Source: Micromonospora zingiberis
GTDB taxonomy: Bacteria; Actinomycetota; Actinomycetes; Mycobacteriales; Micromonosporaceae
Assembly (NCBI RefSeq): GCF_004331455.1
Contig: NZ_SJJR01000015.1
Coordinates: 87,114-151,113, forward strand
Direction: 5' to 3'
Length of the DNA stretch: 64,000 nt
The position numbers and the translations under genes were made by a program. Below, piece after piece: positions 1-9,106 of this stretch (positions are counted from its first letter, which is position 1; each line of letters begins with the position of its first letter). The notes under the pieces are model-generated. The model ran no database searches and had not been told where the DNA came from. It saw only the letters and a list, made by a program, of their open reading frames with translations.

Positions 1-1
1 G

Positions 2-859
2 GGCGGCACGGCCGTGGTCACCCTGGAACCCTGCGACCACACCGGCCGCACCGGCCCCTGTAGCTCCGCGCTGGTGCAGGCGGGAGTGTCCCGCGTGGTC
101 ATCGCGGTGCCCGACCCGACCCCGGTGGCGGCCGGGGGGGCCGCCACGCTGCGGGCCGCCGGGGTCCGGGTCGACCTGGGAGTACGCGCCACCGAGGCGG
201 AGAGCGGCAACATCGCCTGGCTGACCGCGATGCGCCGGGGCTGGCCCTACGTGATCTGGAAGTACGCGGCGACGTTGGACGGCCGCTCCGCGGCGGCCGA
301 CGGCACCAGCATGTGGATCACCTCCGAGGCGGCCCGGATGGACGTGCACGCGCTCCGCGCGACCGTCGACGCGGTGATCGTCGGGGTGGGCACGGTCCTC
401 GCCGACGACCCTCGGCTCACCGTGCGCAACCTGCGCGACGGCAGCCTGGCCATCCGGCAACCGCTGCGGGTGGTGGTCGACTCGGCCGGGCGTACCCCGA
501 TCGACGCCCAGGTCCGCGACGGCGCCGCCGGTACCTGGATCGCCACCACGGCCGAGGTCGGCGCCGGCCCGGACGGTGGGGTGGACCTGCCCGCGCTGCT
601 GGCCGCGCTGCACACCCGGGGCGTACGGGCCGTGCTGCTGGAGGGCGGCCCTCGGCTGGCCGGGGCGTTCCTCGCCGCCGGCCTGGTCGACCGGGTCGTC
701 GGTTACCTCGCCCCCCGGCTGCTCGGCGCGGGACCTGCCGCCCTGGTCGACGCGGGCGTGACCACCATCACCGAGGCCATCGACCTGGAGATCAGCGACG
801 TCACCCAGGTCGGACCCGACCTGCGGATCACCGCACTGCCCCGCAAAAGGGAGGGCTAG
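2..859 (+). CDS. ribD: Riboflavin biosynthesis protein RibD, 5'-truncated by window edge
   Basis: Bifunctional diaminohydroxyphosphoribosylaminopyrimidine deaminase and 5-amino-6-(5-phosphoribosylamino)uracil reductase, the second and third steps from GTP to riboflavin, in the cytosol. The open frame runs in from the window edge, so the N-terminal part of the deaminase domain is missing. The second half of the zinc-site motif is visible at once (PCDHTGRTGPC). A reductase domain follows, with a TLDGR segment and a GPRLAGAFL segment typical of RibD C-terminal domains. The stop is 2 bp before ribE, so this is the first visible gene of the rib operon. Any FMN riboswitch in front of the operon would lie outside the window. 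Confidence 0.95.
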   Translation, partial: GGTAVVTLEPCDHTGRTGPCSSALVQAGVSRVVIAVPDPTPVAAGGAATLRAAGVRVDLGVRATEAESGNIAWLTAMRRGWPYVIWKYAATLDGRSAAADGTSMWITSEAARMDVHALRATVDAVIVGVGTVLADDPRLTVRNLRDGSLAIRQPLRVVVDSAGRTPIDAQVRDGAAGTWIATTAEVGAGPDGGVDLPALLAALHTRGVRAVLLEGGPRLAGAFLAAGLVDRVVGYLAPRLLGAGPAALVDAGVTTITEAIDLEISDVTQVGPDLRITALPRKREG

Positions 860-861
860 GC

Positions 862-1475
862 ATGTTCACCGGCATTGTCGAGGAACAGGGCGAGGTCGTC
901 GGGGTCACCCCGACCGCGCAGGATTCGGCCCGGGTGGCGATCCGTGGCCCGCTGGTCACCTCCGACGCCCGGCACGGCGACTCGATCGCGGTCAACGGTG
1001 TCTGCCTGACCGTGGTCGAGGCCGACGGCGGGGTGTTCACCGCCGACGTGATGGGCGAGACGCTGCGCCGCTCGGCGCTGGGCACGCTGCGCCCGGGGGA
1101 CCGGGTCAACCTGGAGCGGGCCGCCGCGCTCGGCAGTCGCCTCGGCGGCCACCTGGTGCAGGGCCACGTCGACGGGGTGGGCGAGGTGCTCTCGCGTGAG
1201 CCGGCGCAGCAGTGGGAGACGGTCCGGTTCCGGCTGCCCGCCGCGCTGTCCCGATACGTCGTGGAGAAGGGCTCGATCACCGTCGACGGGGTGTCGCTGA
1301 CCGTGGCCGAGGTGGGTGGCGACTGGTTCGCGGTCGGACTGATCCCGACCACGCTGTCGCTGACCACGCTCGGCACCCGAGCGGTGGGCGACCCGGTCAA
1401 CCTGGAGATCGACGTGCTGGCCAAGTACGTCGAGCGGCTGCTCGGTGCCCGCCCGGACGGAGAGGAGGTGCCGGC

Positions 1476-1479
<4 letters not shown>
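862..1479 (+). CDS. ribE: Riboflavin synthase, alpha subunit
   Basis: Catalyses dismutation of two 6,7-dimethyl-8-ribityllumazine molecules to riboflavin, the last step of the pathway. The 205-residue protein begins MFTGIVEEQGEV, the diagnostic N-terminus of the family, and has the usual two lumazine-binding repeats; each has a GDS/GS-I-x-V-(N/D)GV-x-LTV segment. The length is typical. ATG at 862 lies 2 bp after the ribD stop, with a GGGAGGG ribosome site at the end of ribD. The stop overlaps the ribBA start (ATGA), so translation is probably coupled. Confidence 0.97.
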
Positions 1480-2738
<1,259 letters not shown>

Positions 2739-2743
2739 GACAG

Positions 2744-3244
2744 ATGGCGGGTTTCGGTGAGCCGGGGACGACCCCGGTCGACGCGTCGGGAATGACGGTG
2801 GGCGTGGTCGCCGCCCGCTGGCACGGCGAACTGACCGACCACATGCTCGACCGGGCGGTCGCCGCCGCGCAGGCGTGCGGCGCGCGGGCCGTGGTGGCCC
2901 GGGTGGCCGGCTCGGTGGAGTTGCCCGTGGTCGCGCAGGCGTTGGCCCGCCGCTGCGACGTGGTGGTCGCGCTCGGCGTGGTGGTACGCGGTGCCACCGC
3001 GCACTTCGACTACGTCTGCCGTTCGGTCACCGACGGGCTGACCCGGATCGCGCTGGACGAGGGCAAGCCGGTGGCGCACGGGGTGCTCACCGTCGACACC
3101 ATCGAGCAGGCCCGCGACCGGGCCGGGCTGCCCGGCTCCGCCGAGGACAAGGGCTGGGCGGCCACCGTGGCGGCTTTGGACGCCGCCCTGGCCATCCGCC
3201 AGGTCGCCACCGCCGGCAACCAGCGCGTCGGCTTCGGCGCCTGA
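2744..3244 (+). CDS. ribH: 6,7-dimethyl-8-ribityllumazine synthase
   Basis: Condenses 3,4-dihydroxybutanone phosphate with the ribityl-aminopyrimidine to give lumazine, the substrate of RibE. RibH proteins assemble into pentamers or icosahedral capsids. The 166-residue protein has the family's conserved GVVVRGATAHFDYVC region, whose histidine near residue 86 is the expected proton donor, and a downstream GVLTVDTIEQA segment that contacts the phosphate. The start sits 5 bp after ribBA. This is the last gene of the operon; a strong hairpin follows at 3324-3348. Confidence 0.97.
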   Translation: MAGFGEPGTTPVDASGMTVGVVAARWHGELTDHMLDRAVAAAQACGARAVVARVAGSVELPVVAQALARRCDVVVALGVVVRGATAHFDYVCRSVTDGLTRIALDEGKPVAHGVLTVDTIEQARDRAGLPGSAEDKGWAATVAALDAALAIRQVATAGNQRVGFGA

Positions 3245-3323
3245 CCGCCGTCACCCGCCCGGCAACGAGAGGGTGTACGCGGGTACGAAGAGAGCTTCTG
3301 GGCGGGTGCTGACGCCGTAGTTG

Positions 3324-3348
3324 CCGGGGACCACCACTCGGTCCCCGG
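3324..3348. terminator. Hairpin between convergent ribH and the 3360-4013 gene
   Basis: A perfect 9-bp stem (CCGGGGACC at 3324-3332 and GGTCCCCGG at 3340-3348) with a 7-nt loop lies between two convergent genes. It has no T-run, as is common for actinobacterial terminators. A bidirectional role is inferred from position. Confidence 0.6.
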
Positions 3349-3359
3349 TCGCCCGACGC

Positions 3360-4013
3360 TCAGGCCTCCTCTTCGCTCGGGTCGAACTGCGCCTGGACGG
3401 CGGCCTCGACCGCCGAGGTGGGCAGTTTGGTGACCACCTGCCCGTTGATCGTGCAGCCGGCCCAGTAGCTGCCGGTGGGCTGCGAGCCCTGGATGCTCAG
3501 GTAGTCGCTGTCGCACCTGGCGACGTCCTTGTTGACGGATTCGAGGTCGGCCTCGCTCAGCAGCACGTGGGGGATGCCGGTGTTGCTGATGTACATGAAG
3601 TCCGTCGGCATGTAGATCGTCACGTTGTTCACCCCGGCGGCGGCCAGGTGGTTGGCCAGCGTGGTGACGTCGTTTCCGGTGTGGCAGACGAGGAACCAGA
3701 GGGTACGGCCACTGAGGCCGGCGGGGGTGAACTTGAGCGCGACGTCCTGGGCGAACTCGTCCAGCCATCGCCCGCCGACCCAGGGGGCCTCCTGCTGACT
3801 GCGGGGGTCGACGTCGTACCCGGAGTGGGCCAGGACCAGGACCGGCTCGCCGGGTGCGAGCGCCGGCGCGAGCGGGGTCTGCATCTGGGCGATCGTGCTG
3901 TTCAGCACGGACCGGGTGACGTGCGCCGCGACCGCCGCGTTGGCCCGCAGGCGCTTGAGGTCGGCCGCGAACACCCGGCTCAGCTTGCTCTTGCTCTCGA
4001 TGATCCAGATCAC
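3360..4013 (-). CDS. Hypothetical protein with clan CD protease-like His/Cys pair
   Basis: Product of 217 residues that I cannot assign to a named family with confidence. A hydrophobic strand ending in His (VLVLAHSGYD, H63) is followed about 47 residues later by a second strand ending in Cys (RTLWFLVCHTGND, C110). This spacing and strand-His / strand-Cys pattern recalls clan CD cysteine proteases (caspase-like, CHAT, C80), but without alignment the match is only suggestive. There is no signal peptide or membrane helix. The C-terminus is acidic (DPSEEEA). The start is GTG at 4013 with GGGAG about 11 nt upstream. It lies 98 bp downstream of the acyl-CoA oxidase gene on the same strand, probably with its own promoter. 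Confidence 0.6.
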   Translation of the reverse strand: MIWIIESKSKLSRVFAADLKRLRANAAVAAHVTRSVLNSTIAQMQTPLAPALAPGEPVLVLAHSGYDVDPRSQQEAPWVGGRWLDEFAQDVALKFTPAGLSGRTLWFLVCHTGNDVTTLANHLAAAGVNNVTIYMPTDFMYISNTGIPHVLLSEADLESVNKDVARCDSDYLSIQGSQPTGSYWAGCTINGQVVTKLPTSAVEAAVQAQFDPSEEEA

Positions 4014-4111
4014 CAGGGGTCTCCCGTCGATGAGGGTGTCGCCCCAGAGTGCTGCACCGCGCAGCGATCGACGTTCTACGGTCCGTTACCGAACAGTCGG
4101 GAAGTTGGCGG

Positions 4112-6082
4112 TCACCGGCCGGCGTCGTGGGCGGCCATCGCCTCCTGCCGGTCGGGTTCCTCGCGCAGGATGGCGCAGTGCAGCCACGCCTCGGGGATGG
4201 CGAAACCGTCCACCAGCGTGCGCAGTTGCGGGCGTAGCTCCTTGAGCAGGCCGTTCACCACGGCGGTGATCGCCTTCGAGCGGGCCGGGGTGAGTCGGCC
4301 GTGTTCCAGGAACCATCCCTTGTGGGCCTCGATGACGGTGAGCGCGTACAGGTCGCAGACGCGGGAGAGCAGCGCCTTGACCGCCGGGTCGGTGGTGCTG
4401 GCGATGCCGGCGACGAACGCCTCCAGGGTGACCCGGTCGACGTGTGCGGCGGCAACGGTGAGGAGGTGGTCCTGGACGTCGTTGAAGATGTCGAAGGGCC
4501 GGTCCTTCTTGGTGCTCGCGCCGTTGCGCAGCCGCCGGACCGCCCCGTCCAGCAGGTGCCGCTCGCGGTCCTCGAAGACCTTGAGCTGCCAGCCCCGGTC
4601 GGTGACGGCGACCTCCTCGTCACGGCCGGGTACGGCACTGACGAGCCGCTCGATGAGCGACCGCGCGGCGGTGCGCTCCAGCACCATCTCGCGGACCTGT
4701 TCGGCGACGAAGGAGGCCCGCCCCCAGCCGTCCAGGGAGCCGAACTCGTCCCGGTAGCCGGTGAGCAGCCCCTTGGCCACCAGTTGCAGCAGCACCGTGT
4801 TGTCACCCTCGAAGGTGGTGAAGACGTCGGTGTCGGCCTTGAGACCGGGCAGCCGGTTCTCGGCCAGGTAGCCGGCCCCGCCGCACGCCTCGCGGCACAT
4901 CTGGATGGTGCGGGTGGCGTGCCAGGTCTGCGCGGCCTTGAGGCCGGCGGCCCGGGACTCCAGTTCCCGTTGCCGGTGCTCGTCGACCGGGCCGTCGCCG
5001 CCCTGCACCTCGCTCACCGCGGCGACCAGTTCGGCCTGGGCGAAGTGCAGCGCGTACGTGGTGGCCAGTGCGGGCAGCAGCTTGCGCTGATGGGCCAGGT
5101 AGTCGTTGAGCAGCACCTCGCGCTCGGCGTCGGGGGCGCTGAACTGGCGCCGGATGTCGCCGTAGCGGACCGCGATGGTCAACGCCATCTTGGTGGCGGC
5201 CGACGCGGCGCCGCCCACGCTCACCCGGCCCCGGACCAGGGTTCCGAGCATGGTGAAGAAGCGCCGGGAGTCGTCGGCGATCGGGCTGGAGTAGGTGCCG
5301 TCGGTCGCGACCTGGCCGTACCGGTCCAGCAGCATGTCCCGGGGCACCCGTACGTGGTCGAAGCTGAGCCGTCCGTTGTCCACGCCGAGCAGGCCGGCCT
5401 TGGGGCCCGCGTCGCCGATCGTCACGCCGGGCATCGGGTTGCCCTGCGCGTCGCGGATCGGCACCAGCCAGGCGTGCACGCCGTGCCGCCGCCCGTCGGT
5501 GACCAGCTGGGCGAAGACCACCGCCAGCCGGCCGTCCCGGGCCGCGTTGCCGATGTAGTCCTTGCGGGCCGCCTGATGCGGGGTGTGCAAATCGAAGGTC
5601 TGGGTGTCCGGGTCGTACGTGCAGGTGGTGCGCAGTTGCTGGACGTCGGAGCCGTGACCGGTCTCGGTCATCGCGAAGCAGCCGAAGATCTTGCCCGAGA
5701 TGATGTCCCGCAGGTAGGCGTCGTGGTGCCGCCGGGTGCCGAGGGCCACGACGGCGCCGCCGAACAGGCCCCACTGCACGCCCGCCTTGACCATCAGCGA
5801 CAGGTCGACCTGCGCCAGCATCTCGCTGGCCACGATTGAGCCGCCGATGTCGGAACTGCCGCCGTACTCGGCGGGGAAGGCCGCCGACGTCCCCAGCTCG
5901 ACGGGCAGCTCGGTGAGCAGCCGGCTGATCCGCTCGCGGGCCTGATCGCCGCTCTCCCCGTAGACCGGAAGGAAGCGTGCGTCGAGGTTGTCGCGGTGTG
6001 CGGCGCGGACCCCGGCCCACTGGCCGTCGAGGACCTCCCGCAGGCGGGCGACGTCGACGGGGTCGGGCGCGGTACTGGGCAT
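4112..6082 (-). CDS. Acyl-CoA oxidase / dehydrogenase family flavoenzyme
   Basis: FAD-dependent enzyme that would introduce the alpha-beta double bond into an acyl-CoA. At about 656 residues it matches acyl-CoA oxidases (about 650) rather than the 380-residue dehydrogenases. FAMTETGHGSDV matches the flavin/substrate loop. GRVSVGGAA precedes the second FAD-contact region. TFEGDN near residues 421-426 holds the catalytic-base glutamate as in acyl-CoA oxidases. The C-terminal 200 residues form the extra helical oxidase domain. ATG at 6082 is preferred because AGAGG lies 5 nt upstream; an in-frame ATG at 6106 is possible. It stands alone; a palindrome sits in the promoter region (6117-6134). Confidence 0.85.
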   Translation of the reverse strand: MPSTAPDPVDVARLREVLDGQWAGVRAAHRDNLDARFLPVYGESGDQARERISRLLTELPVELGTSAAFPAEYGGSSDIGGSIVASEMLAQVDLSLMVKAGVQWGLFGGAVVALGTRRHHDAYLRDIISGKIFGCFAMTETGHGSDVQQLRTTCTYDPDTQTFDLHTPHQAARKDYIGNAARDGRLAVVFAQLVTDGRRHGVHAWLVPIRDAQGNPMPGVTIGDAGPKAGLLGVDNGRLSFDHVRVPRDMLLDRYGQVATDGTYSSPIADDSRRFFTMLGTLVRGRVSVGGAASAATKMALTIAVRYGDIRRQFSAPDAEREVLLNDYLAHQRKLLPALATTYALHFAQAELVAAVSEVQGGDGPVDEHRQRELESRAAGLKAAQTWHATRTIQMCREACGGAGYLAENRLPGLKADTDVFTTFEGDNTVLLQLVAKGLLTGYRDEFGSLDGWGRASFVAEQVREMVLERTAARSLIERLVSAVPGRDEEVAVTDRGWQLKVFEDRERHLLDGAVRRLRNGASTKKDRPFDIFNDVQDHLLTVAAAHVDRVTLEAFVAGIASTTDPAVKALLSRVCDLYALTVIEAHKGWFLEHGRLTPARSKAITAVVNGLLKELRPQLRTLVDGFAIPEAWLHCAILREEPDRQEAMAAHDAGR

Positions 6083-6116
6083 GGCTACCTCTAGGGACGT
6101 CGTCATGGTGTGGTTT

Positions 6117-6134
6117 GTACCCAAACGAGGGTAC
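6117..6134. promoter_or_regulatory. Candidate operator: GTACCC-N6-GGGTAC inverted repeat
   Basis: A perfect 6-bp inverted repeat with a 6-bp spacer (GTACCCAAACGAGGGTAC) lies 35 bp upstream of the preferred start of the acyl-CoA oxidase gene. The geometry suits a dimeric TetR-type repressor site. No regulator gene is adjacent, so the binding protein is unknown. Confidence 0.4.
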
Positions 6135-6203
6135 GTACCTGCCGACCCGCACCGGTGACTGATGTCACGGTGCGCGGCGGCTCCGCCCGTCGGCCCCGGC
6201 GCC

Positions 6204-6947
6204 TCAGAGGCGGCCGGCTTCGATGATGCGGGCCAGGAACTGGCGGGTCCGGGGGTGGGTGGGGTCGGCGAGCACCTGCTGCGGCGGACCCGATTCGACG
6301 ACCCGGCCGGCGTCGAGGAAGCAGACCTGGTCGGCCACGTCGCGGGCGAAGCCCATCTCGTGGGTGGCCAGCACCATCGTCATCCCGTCGGCCTTGAGGT
6401 CGCGGATCATGGTCAGTACCTCACCGACCAGCTCCGGGTCCAGCGCCGAGGTGACCTCGTCGAGCAGCAGCAGTCGGGGCGAGTTGGCCAGTGCCCGGAC
6501 GATGGCCACCCGCTGCTGCTGGCCGCCGGAGAGCCGGTCCGGGTAGGCGTCGGCCTTCGCCCCCAGCCCCACCCGATCCAGCAGTTCCCGGGCGCGGGTC
6601 TCGGCCTCCCGCCGGGAGCGGCCGTGCACCCGACGCGGCGCGAGGGTGATGTTGTCCAGCACGCTCAGGTGCGGAAAGAGGTTGTACGACTGGAAGACCA
6701 TGCCGATCCGGCGGCGTACCTTGTCGGGGTCGACGCCGGGCGCGGAGATCTCCTCGCCGTCCAGCTCGATCGTCCCGTCGTGCAGTTCCTCCAGCAGGTT
6801 GACGCAGCGCAGCAGGGTCGACTTGCCCGAACCGGACGCCCCGATCAGGGCCACCACCTGGTGCTCGGCCACGGTCAGGTCGAGCCCGTCGAGGACGACC
6901 TGGTCACCGAAGACCTTGCGTAGCCCTTGGCATCGCAACACGTCCAT
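6204..6947 (-). CDS. Amino-acid ABC transporter, ATP-binding protein
   Basis: ATPase subunit of a polar amino-acid importer (GlnQ/HisP type), acting at the inner face of the membrane. The 247-residue protein has a complete nucleotide site: Walker A GASGSGKST at residues 36-44, Q-loop near residue 86, signature LSGGQ at 139-143, Walker B LLLLDEVTSALDP and a switch histidine in LATHEMGFARD. The HEMGFARDVAD segment is typical of the polar amino-acid uptake subfamily. It is the last gene of a three-gene operon (binding protein, permease, ATPase) reading leftwards, 2 bp after the permease. The exact substrate cannot be told from sequence. Confidence 0.93.
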   Translation of the reverse strand: MDVLRCQGLRKVFGDQVVLDGLDLTVAEHQVVALIGASGSGKSTLLRCVNLLEELHDGTIELDGEEISAPGVDPDKVRRRIGMVFQSYNLFPHLSVLDNITLAPRRVHGRSRREAETRARELLDRVGLGAKADAYPDRLSGGQQQRVAIVRALANSPRLLLLDEVTSALDPELVGEVLTMIRDLKADGMTMVLATHEMGFARDVADQVCFLDAGRVVESGPPQQVLADPTHPRTRQFLARIIEAGRL

Positions 6948-6949
6948 GC

Positions 6950-7795
6950 TCAGCCTCCGGACTGGCGTCGGGCCGCCCGCAGCGTCACCTGGTCGGTGAT
7001 CGCGATCAGCGGAATGGCGAGCAGCACGAAGAGCACCCCCGCCACGATGTACGGCGTGAAGTTGAAGGTCTGGGCGGTGGCGATCTGCGCGGCCCGGACC
7101 GCGTCGATCGGCCCGGCCAGGGCGACCAGCCCGACGTCCTTCTGCATCGCGACGATGTCGTTGAGCAGCGGCGGGGCGACCCGCCGGACGGCCTGTGGCA
7201 GCACCACGTGCCGCATGGTCTGCCGGTAGGTCAGCCCCAGCGAGCGGGCCGCCGCGAGTTGGCTGGGGTGCACCGACTCGATGCCCGCGCGGAACACCTC
7301 GGCCAGGTACCCGGAGTAGGTGAGTACCAGCGCCGCCCCGCCCAGCACCAGCACCGACGGCATGCCCTGGAGTCGCAGGCCGGGCGTACCCAGGGCGAGC
7401 ACGTAGATCACGATGATCAGCGGCAGGCCACGGAAGGTGTAGGTGTAGCTGGTGGCCAGCGCCCGGATCGGGAAGAACACCGGCCCGCGCAGGGTACGCA
7501 GGATCGCGATCAACAGCCCGAGCAGCAGCGCGGCGACCGCGCAGCAGACCAGCAGCCGGACGTTGAGCCAGAGCCCGGCCAGCACCCGGGGCAACGCGTC
7601 CCGGGCGATCTGCGGGTCGAGGAACGACTGGCGTACCCGGTCCCAGCCGGGTGCCCCGGTCACGGCGAACGCCAGCAGCGTGCCGACCGCCGCCGTGGAG
7701 GCGGCGGCGATCAGCACGCTCAGGACGGTCTGCCGGCGCCGGTACTCCTCACGGGCCCGCTGGGCCGGCGAGGGGACGTACGGGATGGTGCTCAC
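6950..7795 (-). CDS. Amino-acid ABC transporter permease (HisM/GlnP type)
   Basis: Membrane subunit of the importer. The 281-residue protein has a cytoplasmic N-terminus rich in Arg, a first membrane helix near residues 27-46 and several more after residue 75. The EAA loop region with SLGLTYRQTMRHVVLPQA contacts the ATPase. FRAGIESVHPSQLAAARSLGLT is the usual His/Glu/Gln/Arg permease signature. Translation starts at GTG and overlaps the binding-protein stop by 4 bp (GTGA), indicating coupling. Confidence 0.92.
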   Translation of the reverse strand: MSTIPYVPSPAQRAREEYRRRQTVLSVLIAAASTAAVGTLLAFAVTGAPGWDRVRQSFLDPQIARDALPRVLAGLWLNVRLLVCCAVAALLLGLLIAILRTLRGPVFFPIRALATSYTYTFRGLPLIIVIYVLALGTPGLRLQGMPSVLVLGGAALVLTYSGYLAEVFRAGIESVHPSQLAAARSLGLTYRQTMRHVVLPQAVRRVAPPLLNDIVAMQKDVGLVALAGPIDAVRAAQIATAQTFNFTPYIVAGVLFVLLAIPLIAITDQVTLRAARRQSGG

Positions 7796-8658
7796 GTGAG
7801 TTCAGGGGCTCCCGCGACCTGGGCCAGCCACTGCTGCTCCAACTGCCTCAGCACCCCGTCGGCGGCCAGTTGCTCGACCGCGCCACTGACGCAGCCGGTC
7901 AGCGGTGAGCCCTTGTCCAACAGCAGCCCGAACGCCTCGGGGGTGCCCACCTGCGGAAACTGCCCGACGATCACCGCGTCGTCGATCTCCGCGGCGGTGA
8001 TGTAGAAGGCGGTGGGCAGGTCCACGACCAGGCCGTCGAGCTGACCGTTCTGCAGGGCCTTCTTGGCGTCGTCGTTGCTGTTGTAGACCTGCGGCTCGAC
8101 CGTGGGCTGCACCAGGTCGACGATCGCCTGGTAACTGGTCGTCCCGACCTGGGCGCCGAGCTTGGCGCCCTTCAGGTCGGCCAGGGTGGTCTTGCCGGCG
8201 ATCTTCGAGGACTTCAGGGCGATGACGGTCTGCCGCACCAGGTAGTAGGGCGCGGTGAAGTCGACCGCCTGCTTGCGCTCCTCGGTGATGGAGAACTGGT
8301 TGATGTCGAAGTCGAAGGTCTTGGGTCCGGGCGCGATGGCGGAGTCGAACTTGACCCGGGTCCAGACCACGTCGTCGCGGGCGTAGCCCAGCTTCTCCGC
8401 CACCGCGTACGCCACCGCGGACTCGAAGCCCTCACCGTTGTCGGGCTTGTTGTCGACGAACCACGGCTGGTAGGCCGGCTCGTCGGTGGCGATGGTGAGC
8501 TTGCCGGGTGTCTGGGTGCGCAGGTTCTCCTTCGCGCAGTCGGTGGCGCCGGTGGCGGAGGGCTGGGGAGCGGGCTCGTCCTGCGGGGCGCAGGCGGCGA
8601 CGGCGAGCAGGACCGCGCCGGCCGTGACGAGTGTGCGGATGCGTGGGGTGCTGACCAT
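7792..8658 (-). CDS. Amino-acid ABC transporter substrate-binding lipoprotein
   Basis: Extracytoplasmic binding protein (SBP family 3) delivering a polar amino acid to the permease. The 288-residue protein starts with a lipoprotein signal peptide whose lipobox LAVAAC places the lipid-modified cysteine near residue 23. A proline-rich linker and the periplasmic-binding fold follow (TIATDEPAYQPWF, DFDINQFSITEERKQAVDF, GAKLGAQVGTTSYQAI, VDLPTAFYI). ATG at 8658 is chosen because the frame upstream of it lacks any signal-peptide logic and reads into hisE antisense. It is the first gene of the transporter operon, divergent from hisE. Confidence 0.92.
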   Translation of the reverse strand: MVSTPRIRTLVTAGAVLLAVAACAPQDEPAPQPSATGATDCAKENLRTQTPGKLTIATDEPAYQPWFVDNKPDNGEGFESAVAYAVAEKLGYARDDVVWTRVKFDSAIAPGPKTFDFDINQFSITEERKQAVDFTAPYYLVRQTVIALKSSKIAGKTTLADLKGAKLGAQVGTTSYQAIVDLVQPTVEPQVYNSNDDAKKALQNGQLDGLVVDLPTAFYITAAEIDDAVIVGQFPQVGTPEAFGLLLDKGSPLTGCVSGAVEQLAADGVLRQLEQQWLAQVAGAPELT

Positions 8659-8701
8659 GGCGGACAGCGTACGACCACCATCGGTGAGCACCGAAGGGGT
8701 G

Positions 8702-8721
8702 TCCCACCATGTTGGTAGGGA
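8702..8721. promoter_or_regulatory. Imperfect inverted repeat in the divergent ABC-operon / hisE promoter region
   Basis: TCCC-ACCA-TGT-TGGT-A-GGGA forms an 8-bp imperfect inverted repeat midway between the two divergent start codons (8658 and 8798). It could be an operator for either side. Nothing else supports this. Confidence 0.25.
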
Positions 8722-8797
8722 ATGCTGGTCCCGCTCACCGGTCACCAGCGGACCCGGTGCACGCCACGACCGAGGGCGACTGGGAGAATCCGATTCC

Positions 8798-9061
8798 GTG
8801 AAGACGTTCGAGGAGTTGTTCGCCGAGCTGACGGCCAAGGCCGCAGCCGGCACCCCCGGCTCGGGCACGGTCGCCGCGCTGGAGAAGGGGGTGCACTTCA
8901 TCGGCAAGAAGGTGGTCGAGGAGGCCGCCGAGTCGTGGATGGCCGCCGAGCACGAGGGGCCAGAACGCACCGCCGAGGAGATCTCCCAGCTGCTCTACCA
9001 GGTCCAGGTGCTGATGCTCGCCAGCGGTCTGGAACTGAAGGACGTCTACCGACATCTCTGA
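8798..9061 (+). CDS. hisE: Phosphoribosyl-ATP pyrophosphatase
   Basis: Second step of histidine synthesis: hydrolysis of phosphoribosyl-ATP to phosphoribosyl-AMP and pyrophosphate. The 87-residue protein has the all-alpha MazG-like fold with the metal-binding EEAAES motif after GKKVV and a second acidic helix AEEISQLLYQVQVLM, as in free-standing HisE. The start is GTG at 8798. It is followed 45 bp later by hisG, as is usual in actinobacteria. The other his genes are not in the window. Confidence 0.95.
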   Translation: MKTFEELFAELTAKAAAGTPGSGTVAALEKGVHFIGKKVVEEAAESWMAAEHEGPERTAEEISQLLYQVQVLMLASGLELKDVYRHL

Positions 9062-9106
9062 GTGCCCCGCCGTCGACCCGTCACCCGATCGAAGGAGCAC
9101 TCCGTC

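Noticed and set aside
1..860. FMN riboswitch for the rib operon
   Set aside because: The operon start lies left of the window; nothing like an RFN element is visible inside.
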